Below, in pieces: positions 56,330 through 64,000 of a stretch of 64,000 bases of DNA (positions are counted from its first letter, which is position 1; each line of letters starts with the position of its first letter). The stretch comes from Pomphorhynchus laevis (Eukaryota; Acanthocephala; Palaeacanthocephala; Echinorhynchida; Pomphorhynchidae). The position numbers were made by a program, and so were the translations under genes. Location: positions 1 to 64,000 of the forward strand of contig WNNJ02003007.1 in assembly GCA_012934845.2 (NCBI GenBank), read 5' to 3'. Under the pieces are notes generated by a model that worked only from the letters and a program-made list of their open reading frames with translations, had not been told where the DNA came from and ran no database searches.

Positions 56330-57980
56330 CTCGTGGAAGCAGTGTACGAACCAAACTACTCCACACATCTCGATCTTGGGAGACAGACAGATTTCTCTTT
56401 AATATAGCCCAAAGCGGTCTTTAGGCAGTTTTGAGATTATATCTCTCCACCGGTATTGAGGTATACCTAGAGGTCTCTTTCCAGAGAGTCCGACCTGGAA
56501 AACCTTCTGCGGAAGGCTATTACTAGACATCCTCAGAACGTGTCCTAGCCACCTTAACTGACCTGTTTCGATGTGAAGAAGCAGCGACTTTATTCCAAGT
56601 CTACCCCGGATGACCAAAAACCTAACTTTATCTCTAAGGCTAAGACCGGCCACACTGTGAAGGATCCTCATTTCGGTCGCCATTTCGGTCATCCACATCA
56701 TAAAGAACCTTTTTCCCAATCTGGGTTGGCATTAACACCTGAATATACGATAAACACATAGAGACAGCCTTGGAGGGACTAACCAACATCCTTGCTGCTA
56801 TCATTCTATTGTAAATCGATTTAGTAGACATTGTAAGCCCTCAAAACGCAGAGATGGTATCATGATGATACCGAACTGAAGTCCGATATACAACAGAGCA
56901 GACCGTCTTACGATCTTGTCTATGTGACGAAGGAACAAAAGTGACTACAAAGAACAACCCTGACGACGCCCAACGACTACTAGAAATGATTTAGACTTCC
57001 TACCTAGAACACGAACACAACTTATACTTTGTTCATACATATAAGCCACAGCTATCAGAAGATAGTGTGTTACCCCATACTCCCCTAGTACTTCCCACAA
57101 CCTCTATCGCGGAACTCTGTCGAACGCCTTATCCAAATCTACTATGCGCATGAAGACCGGATAAGCGAACTCCCAATACCGTTCGAGGATAGTTGAGAGA
57201 GTAAAGAGCTGATCTGTATTTCCACGAGGTGGACGAAAGGAGTATTGTTCCTGATGCAACTTTCCCTCAACTATAATCAGTATCCTTAACTCAATAATCT
57301 TGGCAAATAACTTACTAGTTTGGCTCTGAAGAGTGAATCCCAGATAATTGGAAAACACTCTTCAGTCACCTTTATTAACGATCAGTACCACTACCCCAGT
57401 TTGCCACTCACTAGGAACCTTGATCGACCTCAAAGCCACGTTGAAGATCCTTATTAGTAATTTCCAGCCTACATCGTTGAGAGCCTTTAAAGCTTCAGGT
57501 CGAATTTCATCTACTCCAGAAGACTTTCCATTACGAAGTTTTTTAACAACAGAAATGAGCTCTTCCAAAGATTGAGATCTTCCGTTGGTTCTTAAGACTC
57601 TACTTATACAATAGAAAGCATATCCACCGAATTAAGGAGACTTCGAAAATGTTCTTTCCAACAAAAAAGAATTTCTTCAATGTCAGTCAGCATAGACCCT
57701 CTCTTGTCATAGACAGTTTTAGGAGTTTTATGCTTTCCAGCACGAAGGTTCCTAATCGTCTTCCAAAACATATTCGAATCTGACCTATAATCAGATTTTA
57801 AGTGCTCACCAAACTTCTCCCAAGCCGCCTCATTTGCTTCGGTAACTGCTTGAGCTGAAGCTCTCTTTGTCGTTCGATACTTGTCTACAGCTTCCACTGA
57901 TTTATCAGACAAAGTTTCCTTATAAGTTAGCTTCTTCTGTTTGACGAAATCTCTAACTGTTGGCGTCCATTAAGTACTTC
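56330..57980 (-). pseudogene. RTE-type LINE, partial ORF
   Basis: Minus-strand order: WKTIRNLRAGKHKTPKTVYD and CWKEHFRSLLN (57604-57912); VKKLRNGKSSGVDEIRPEAL with WQTGVVVLIVNKGD (57362-57568); LFAKIIELRI, YSFRPPRGNTDQLFTLSTIL and RIVDLDKAFDRVPR (57104-57358; RT motif A); worn sequence with GRRQGCSL (about 56960); then EMRILHSVAGLSLRDKVRFL and LRWLGHVLRMSSNSLPQKVF (56399-56719), the RTE C-terminal signature. Frameshifts separate the blocks and motif C is not legible. The apurinic endonuclease half is missing upstream of about 57980. Confidence 0.8.
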
Positions 57981-58469
57981 AATGATTCTCTCTGCTACAA
58001 GCACCTAGGCCTCCTAGCCACAACTTTCGAAAGTTTCTAGACACCGTAATGAAAACAAGTAAATTCTTTATTTGTCAATAACTGGCAGTCAAATCCTATG
58101 ACGACAATTAAGAATGTGCAAAAATGGTGGTTGCTGTCGCCACTGAATTGTCATATTTATTCATATAACGATATTATTAATAATCGGTATATTTTGATTA
58201 TAATGATTAATCGGTATTAATAATGGGTATAGTGATGATTTTTTTAAAACTTGGCATAAATTTTAGGGAAATTTAAATTGAATTGATGTTTTTATACTTT
58301 TTAATTAATGATAATTAATTAACCAAAAATAAATTAGTTAAAATGTGTAAATAAAGTATGCTGCGAAACTGTAGTAAAATATAAAAATAGAAAAAGAAAA
58401 CTACAAAATATATAATATATATTGTATTAATTTAATATAATAGAAATATAATTTTTAAATAATCAAATC
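57981..58469. other. No gene recognised
   Basis: The RTE 5' break is at about 57980. AT-rich DNA without motifs follows up to the PLE module. Confidence 0.5.
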
Positions 58470-58822
58470 AGCTAACTGAGTCTACGTATTTAATATAATT
58501 ATAAAATAAACAACACATAATAATGCTAAATCAAAATTTAATAATTAAATAATAAAATTAATAATTGTTATACAATTTTTTATAATTTAAATCAAGTTAA
58601 AATAAAAAATTGAAATTCAAAATGAAACTCATTTTTATGAATTGACTAATAAATAACAGAAGTTGTACCAGAATAAGGATTAGAGGTCATCAGGAGGAAC
58701 TGCTATGCTATCAGGTTTCGGCCCCCGTTCCTCTACCCAACATAGCAGCGAGGCCAAATACATGCTAATTATCGATTTCCTCTGATAAAACTATCTAGTA
58801 TCTTATTCTAATACAAAGTATA
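58470..58822 (-). repeat. PLE noncoding module, complete copy
   Basis: Tail from CAGCTAACTGAGTCTACGTA (about 58475), head at about 58685-58795. Pairing options are CTGCTATG/CATAGCAG and a shortened GGCC/GGCC pairing. The hairpin is AAATACAT..ATCGATTT, worn on one side. It directly follows PLE C-terminal coding DNA, placing the module at the PLE 3' end. Confidence 0.75.
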
Positions 58823-59011
58823 TTATTTATTATCCATCCATAAAAATTTGCCACTTAAGAGTTTAAATTTATTTTTAATAATATTGTGTTGATTTATATA
58901 TTTTACTATTTTCTGCTTGATGTTATTTTTATAGTAACCTAGTTTAAAATATGTATCCATTAAATTATTTAAATGATTTTGAGGAAAACAAATATCGTTA
59001 CATAAAAACAA
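58823..59011 (-). pseudogene. PLE C-terminal remnant
   Basis: It reads CFPQNHLNNLMDTYFKLGYY, NINQ-like sequence, and NKFKLLSGKFLWMDNK, then a stop. This is the best-preserved C-terminus of this PLE type in the window and shows that no GIY-YIG domain follows. The RT is missing upstream. Confidence 0.65.
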
Positions 59012-60190
59012 ATAAAGTCAATATCATTACATAAAATAAATAATTTATAATATTTATAAAATATAACAAAATTAATATAAATTTAATAAAAATTAAATAT
59101 AAATTTAAAGAGCAAAATATATTTTTATTAATTATCGAAAATTAAGAAAAATATATTATAAGCTAATATAGCATAAGATATCGAAAGTTCACCTAATTAA
59201 AAAATTTGACTCTCTCCTGTTCAATAAATAAAAATATGAGTGAGCAATTGATTATAATTAATTAATTAATTGATTTATTAACACAAATTGAATAATGCAA
59301 ATTGGATATTAAAAAATACGAAAACGTAAGTTGTAAACTTTTATACTATATTATACTATATATTATATTGTATAGAAGTGTTATATATTATATCAAGTAT
59401 TGTATACAATAATTGTATTTAATAAGTTCTCTCTAAACTTCTCCCAAGCCGCCTTTTTCGCTTCGGTAACTACTTGAGATGTTGCTCTCTTTATCTTTAT
59501 TATATACAATTATAAACAAGTGAAAAGTAGAATTTTACGACAAATACAGATATATCAGTACTACATAATTGAAATGCATTCCATCAATTTCGAATATTTA
59601 TTTTATTCCACAATAATATGGAATTATTATATAAAGACAACAAAGTTACAATTTAATTAAGCAAACACGGATTTGATAAAAATTGATATAAGTTTATTAT
59701 CAGATTACAAAATAATTAAAGAAATTATTATTTGTTACCGATTATATAAATTTGAATTTGTATAATATAATTTTGTAATTGTACCAAGTTGCTAATGTAT
59801 TTAAAATATTATTTTATAAATTTGTTACTTTTTAATAACTTATATTTAAATATTTAAAAAATAAATAATAATTAATCAATTTATTATAAATGATAAAAAG
59901 CTGTATCGATACTGATAGTTCTGTTACAACATATTTGATTGAAATTAAAACCCAATTCTGATAATGGATGTACACGTAAATTTATAATAAAATTAATAAT
60001 TTACAATATTTTATAACATTGTAAACGGATTTGTATAACAAATCTGTTTAATATGAAGTTACAAATCCACTTGTTTGAAAATGCTGTTTGTAGAATTTGT
60101 AAACAACAAGTGGTTTATAGGTGGCAAAAACTACAAGAAAGTATTAATAAATTAAATGATAATAACATAATACTGATAATAATATAATAA
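59012..60190. other. AT-rich DNA with one RTE scrap
   Basis: Positions 59427-59497 (CTCTCTAAACTTCTCCCAAG.., CTTCGGTAACTACTTGAGAT) match 57805-57875 of the RTE copy on the same strand, a fragment of about 70 bp. Nothing else is recognised. Confidence 0.6.
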
Positions 60191-60194
60191 TATG

Positions 60195-60445
60195 ATAATT
60201 ATAAATAAAGATTTTCTTAAAAAACTATATAACTGATAAATACTTTAAAAACGAGACATGCAGAAAAACGAAATCAAGAAGTCAGACGGTCCTTATCATT
60301 CAAGTAGTCTTCAGTATGCTACGGCCTAATGTCAACAAGGATCTGAGCTCTCCAGCCACAACAACACGCCGCTCTCCGACTGAACCATATCTTGATCGAA
60401 GCCTGAATAGGCTTATGTAATATTGTCCCAACGTTAGAGAACTTT
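60195..60445 (-). mobile_element. J-family LINE, 3' end fragment
   Basis: On the minus strand it reads GGTTCAGTCGGAGAGCGGCG and GGCTGGAGAGCTCAGATCC, as at the end of J ORF2 (about 60940-60995), and ends TTTAAGAAAATCTTTATTTA like the 3' terminus of copy 1 (about 32080-32099). It is a typical 5'-truncated insertion of about 250 bp. Confidence 0.75.
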
Positions 60446-60795
60446 TTTGAAGTAGTCTATGTATGTTATTGATAGGTTAGATACACAGAACGAGATCCTT
60501 ACCTCTGCCTCGTAGTACTTAATTGTGTTGAACAAAATTCTGCCTGTTATATTGATCTGTGAAGTTTCTAAGCAATTTGTTAAAGATAGTTTTCATTTAA
60601 AGTGGTTGCAATAGTTTTATAATAACTAAATTTACCAATTTTGGCACCGGAGGAAGCTCCACCGTCGTGCCTGAGATAGAATTATAAGAGAAATCTTCAC
60701 TTACCTCAGAGGCTGTATCTGCATTTACAGAAAAATGCATTTTATTGCTTTTCTTTGATCACTCGCAAGCGTTATTCGTGCACATGTTTCAGTTA
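60446..60795. other. Spacer between two J copies
   Basis: No family is recognised. On the minus strand an AATAAA is at about 60740 and GAG|GTAAGT, a perfect donor-like string, lies at about 60705, after a 12-codon frame opening with ATG. This is too little to call an exon. Confidence 0.4.
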
Positions 60796-60922
60796 ACAAT
60801 AAGATAAGGAATTTCTTAAATAACTAACAACCACTAAAAAATAACGAAAAGAGACATTAGAAAAAAAACAAATGCAGTTCAAATAAGACAATTCATAATA
60901 GCATTTAGTCTTCATAATGATG

Positions 60923-63382
60923 TCACGGCCTCAGGTCCAGCGGGATCTGAGCCCTCCAGCACATCCAACACGCCGCTCTTCGACTGAACCACCCGGGGTC
61001 TATCACCCCCCGAAGAATCCAATCTAGGCGGACTATGCGCGGTAATCGCGAGATGAGGAGCTTGAGAAACCTTAGTCTTTGCTCTGGAGGACGTCCTCTC
61101 GAAAAGAAGACTAATCCCGAGATAGCCCAAGTACCCCAGAGGCGCACTTGGGTTTTCCCATTCAACGACAGATGCTGAGCCCGTTTCAGGGCCCACCTAG
61201 CTTTCTTCAGGATACGTTTAAGTCTATCCAGGTCAGCTTTCGCCGACCAGTTCACCGTAACAGTGAACCCCAGGTATTTTACTCGACTTGTGAAGGTAGG
61301 GAGTGGTTGATTAGTCAATATAGAAGATAGAGCTGAGAGTGCTAGTCTCTTTAATTTTTTCTTTGTCGCAGGGGTGCCATGAAAGACAACTACCTGCGAT
61401 TTTGATGAATTTAAAATAAGATTGGATAGGGTCAGCTGGTCTGTTAATCTTAAAAAGAAACGGCTGATGTCCGAAGCGACATCTTTGCACCTGCGTCCAG
61501 AGAACAGGGCCGTGGTATTATCAGCGTATACCACTAGATGTTGATCACGTTTAAAATTCTTGAATAGTACAATGGAGGCAGCAAGAAATAAGATAGGAGA
61601 AAGTGGGGATCCTTGGGGCACACCTGTAATAGGGTAGAACTGACACGCATCAGGGTCGTCTTCATAGTAGAACCTCTTGGTAAACAGTAATATCTCCACC
61701 CTGTTAACAATTCTCGCAGGCAACCCGAGTGACCTGAGAGAGGAGATAACAAAGGGAATGGAAATGCGGTCAAATGCAGCAGAAAAGTCAAGGAAAACAG
61801 CCACCGCTAGTTGATGGCTATTATCCCTACAAAACTGATGCACTTCACCTATTGCTGAATGAACCGAGCGTCCCTTGACAAACCCGTGAAAACTCGGTGG
61901 GATCAAATTACGCCTACTTAAATGGTCGCGGATTCTACGCGCAAGCGCTTTTTCGTAGATGGAGATGAGGGAGTTTTGAATCGAAATGGGACGCAGATCT
62001 TTGGGACATGAAACCGGACTATGCTTTGGTAAGAAAATTCTACGACTAATATTGATGCCGGCTACATCGGATGGTGAGGCTAAAAGCATTGTGACGGCCA
62101 CTTCTCTTCTTTGATCGGCTGTCAAAAGCTGACAGACTCGAGAAGATAATGGAGCGACGGATTTAGAGGTGCCCGGAAGTGGCCCCCAGGAGTTAAGGAT
62201 ATCTGTAACAGATAAGTCCCTGCTCCTGAAGTCACCCCAAGGCGGGATTGGTTGGGGAGATTGAGTGGCTCCATAATTATGTAGGGATAGTGACTCCTTC
62301 AAAACATTATCAAGGCCTATACTACCAATCCAACCCAAAGCTCTATCCTTCCAACAGACAAACTTCTCCTTCTTGAATATCTTCCAGAAGGAAGACTGAG
62401 AAGGGTTAAGGTGAGCGATGTTCGCCTTATCCCTGCTCAGCTGGAACCTATATCTAGTGCTCCAGTATTCATTCGAGATAGCCTGCCTGGCGGAAACAGA
62501 GACATTGGGAAGACGTAGCATTTTAGCCAAAACCTTGAGTTTTGTTGGAGTGGGATTGTAAATATGACCTTTATAGGTAGTCGAAAGAAACGCGGTAGCT
62601 TGCGAGGAGAGGAAGGAATTAAATTCGGTCAAATTCTCATTACCAATTCTGGGGAAGAGTTGGATAGCCGCCTGAAAGAAAGCCACTCTGATGGGATCAA
62701 AGTGAAACCTCCTTCTAAGCAACGTATCTTCCTCTATCCGCCAACGAATTAGGTCATGAGAGATGGTCTGTTTTTGGCGCGACTGCTCAGTACAGATGGG
62801 TTTCAACAACCACATCTTATGAAGCAGTAATATGTCGAGGAGAGAATTAGTTGTTGAGCAATGAAAAGTTGGGGACGGTGGTTTGTGAATAAGGTAATCG
62901 TTCCTGGCTCTGCGGAGTGCTGCATTAATCCAACGACCAGTTCTGTCGTTGAAGTCACCGAGTAACATGTCATAGCCACTACCCAAGATACGGTCCAGGA
63001 GATCACGGTTTTTGTGAATTTCCCCTGGCCTAATATATATATTGGCTATGCTGATACGTTTACCATTCTTACAAAGTGAAACAGCTAAACAAGACAGGGC
63101 TGGACAAGAATAGTTTAAAAGAAGGGATGATCTTAAGGAGCATTTAACTAGGGTTAAAAGACCTTGAGATGAAGAGGCGTGAGGAGGGGTTATGTACGGA
63201 GTGAAGTGGGTGTAAATATGCTTGGGGATAAATCGAGTAATGTCATGGGGGATACGGATAGACCGCGTCTCCTGAAGGACTATAACATCCGCATCTCTAC
63301 CAGATAGAAGGCTAAGAGCAGAAGCACCTCCCGAATTCCACTGAAGTATATTCAGTGAAAAAGGCTCTTGACTACTTTGCAT
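60923..63382 (-). CDS. Jockey/I-like LINE J, copy 2, ORF2 endonuclease-reverse transcriptase (819 aa, uninterrupted)
   Basis: N-terminal AP-like endonuclease: NILQWNSGGAS (residues 11-21), catalytic E38 in LQET, GDFN at 142-145, and a SHD where SDH is usual (TISHDLIRW). RT: CPKDLRPISIQNSLISIYEK, GFVKGRSVHSA, VFLDFSAAFDRIS (motif A), GVPQGSPLSPILF (motif B), and motif C as YADN at about 619-622 (GAT at 61520-61522, AAT at 61517-61519). The second catalytic Asp is thus Asn, and RT activity is not expected. The thumb and C-terminal region end WMCWRAQIPLDLRP; no RNase H is seen. The MQSSQEPFSL start follows the ORF1 stop by about 34 nt. The 3' UTR runs to about 60800 with TTTAAGAAATTCC near its end. 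Confidence 0.85.
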   Translation of the reverse strand: MQSSQEPFSLNILQWNSGGASALSLLSGRDADVIVLQETRSIRIPHDITRFIPKHIYTHFTPYITPPHASSSQGLLTLVKCSLRSSLLLNYSCPALSCLAVSLCKNGKRISIANIYIRPGEIHKNRDLLDRILGSGYDMLLGDFNDRTGRWINAALRRARNDYLIHKPPSPTFHCSTTNSLLDILLLHKMWLLKPICTEQSRQKQTISHDLIRWRIEEDTLLRRRFHFDPIRVAFFQAAIQLFPRIGNENLTEFNSFLSSQATAFLSTTYKGHIYNPTPTKLKVLAKMLRLPNVSVSARQAISNEYWSTRYRFQLSRDKANIAHLNPSQSSFWKIFKKEKFVCWKDRALGWIGSIGLDNVLKESLSLHNYGATQSPQPIPPWGDFRSRDLSVTDILNSWGPLPGTSKSVAPLSSRVCQLLTADQRREVAVTMLLASPSDVAGINISRRIFLPKHSPVSCPKDLRPISIQNSLISIYEKALARRIRDHLSRRNLIPPSFHGFVKGRSVHSAIGEVHQFCRDNSHQLAVAVFLDFSAAFDRISIPFVISSLRSLGLPARIVNRVEILLFTKRFYYEDDPDACQFYPITGVPQGSPLSPILFLAASIVLFKNFKRDQHLVVYADNTTALFSGRRCKDVASDISRFFLRLTDQLTLSNLILNSSKSQVVVFHGTPATKKKLKRLALSALSSILTNQPLPTFTSRVKYLGFTVTVNWSAKADLDRLKRILKKARWALKRAQHLSLNGKTQVRLWGTWAISGLVFFSRGRPPEQRLRFLKLLISRLPRIVRLDWILRGVIDPGWFSRRAACWMCWRAQIPLDLRP

Positions 63383-63416
63383 TGTGTTACGACAGCTGGA
63401 GTGGGATGCCTACCTC

Positions 63417-64000
63417 CTAGCAGAAACTAGGAGAGAGAAAGTTGCCCTTCTCACTCCCAGCCCTACCAGGAGAAGACACTTGCCCACCGGCATTATCTTC
63501 ATCTCCCTTTGAGGCCAACAACTCCCAGCATATATCATCTTTCTTTGCCAACTTCAAGGAAGCCAACTTTTGTTTAGAAGATGATCTCTTCTTAGAACGG
63601 GGGGCTCTCTTTGAAGAGGTAAGAATCGTCGATGGAGGAGAACGGGACTCCTCGAATTTCGCTATCAGATGGTTCGTTAAGGCTCGAATCTCGTCTTTAT
63701 ATATCTGTAGTCTTGCGTCAACAATTTTGAAAATGTCGGTGTCCGACATACCATAACCGTTTGAATTGGATAAGCTGGCAGCGGCAAAGTGGGCCGGTTT
63801 GACCGGTGCCCCACAATGCCTTAATTTGTATTCTTTGAAGATAGGACATCTTCTAGACCAGGCCGGGTGCTGACCACCACAATTGGAACACAGAGGGGGA
63901 GAGAACATTTCCCCTCATGGACTTCGGAAGAGCTGCAAACCCCACACGTATGGGGCCTAGTACAGTTCGAGGACCAGTGCCCCCAGAGGTGGCACCCATT
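63417..64000 (-). pseudogene. Jockey/I-like LINE J, copy 2, ORF1 (3' part, runs off the window)
   Basis: From the window edge the minus strand reads CHLWGHWSSNC, HTCGVCSSSEVHEGK, then after a frame change near 63905, PLCSNCGGQHPAWSRRCPIF. These are zinc knuckles equivalent to those of copy 1. The 63417-63908 frame continues with a short MSDTDIFKIVDARLQIY segment and a Lys/Ser-rich tail ending GSEKGNFLSPSFC. The single-base frame change within the knuckles means ORF1 is broken even though ORF2 is open. The N-terminal RNA-binding half is outside the window. Confidence 0.7.

Noticed and set aside
56573-56761. Plus-strand ORFs over the RTE copy
   Set aside because: Antisense shadows of the RTE C-terminal coding sequence.
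60668-60745. Two tiny exons around a 34-nt intron (ATG..GAG|GTAAGT, ATCTCAG|GCACG)
   Set aside because: The intron would be abnormally short for most animals and the joined frame has no recognisable content.

Overview
This is an AT-rich window from an invertebrate metazoan nuclear genome. It is built almost entirely of retroelement remains set in low-complexity AT DNA. No rRNA, tRNA, CRISPR array or bacterial-style operon is visible. The phylum cannot be fixed from the sequence. The mix fits an invertebrate: CR1-like LINEs with a Cys-rich finger in ORF1, RTE, LINEs with a restriction-like endonuclease (RLE), two kinds of Penelope-like element (PLE), and a hammerhead ribozyme.

Layout. 1-2.2 kb: AT-rich DNA and one copy of a 312-bp repeat. 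2.2-7.7 kb: PLE territory, with a GIY-YIG PLE tail on the minus strand, then two head-to-tail plus-strand copies of a second PLE type, then several copies of that PLE's folded noncoding module. 8.3-10.8 kb: a decayed CR1/L2-like LINE (minus). 10.9-23.1 kb: three copies of Cys-finger CR1-like LINEs (plus, plus, minus) and a foldback element. 23.9-27.1 kb: an RLE-type LINE whose single long frame is broken by only two stops; a clean LIM-domain ORF overlaps its stop codon as ATGA. 27.7-32.1 kb: a CR1-like 5' fragment, then a Jockey/I-like LINE called J here. 32.1-35.7 kb: another CR1-like copy. 35.8-39.2 kb: two RLE-type LINE copies in head-to-tail order (minus). 39.2-43.3 kb: a J ORF1 fragment between direct repeats, a nested palindromic MITE, and one candidate host terminal exon. 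43.3-49 kb: mostly empty AT-rich DNA with a canonical type I hammerhead at 47.83 kb. 49-51 kb: PLE fragments, one interrupted by a hammerhead-like insert. 52.5-55.2 kb: a satellite-like array and a 188-bp inverted repeat. 56.3-58 kb: an RTE LINE (minus). 58.5-59 kb: PLE module and tail (minus). 60.2-64 kb: J again (minus), with an uninterrupted 819-residue EN-RT ORF whose catalytic YADD reads YADN.

Best leads: the LIM ORF overlapping the RLE retrotransposon ORF; the canonical hammerhead ribozyme; and the recurring PLE-associated noncoding module, which can form a pseudoknot plus hairpin and shows one compensatory base-pair change between copies. Almost every coding feature is a pseudogene. 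The convincing open frames are the LIM ORF and the J ORF2.
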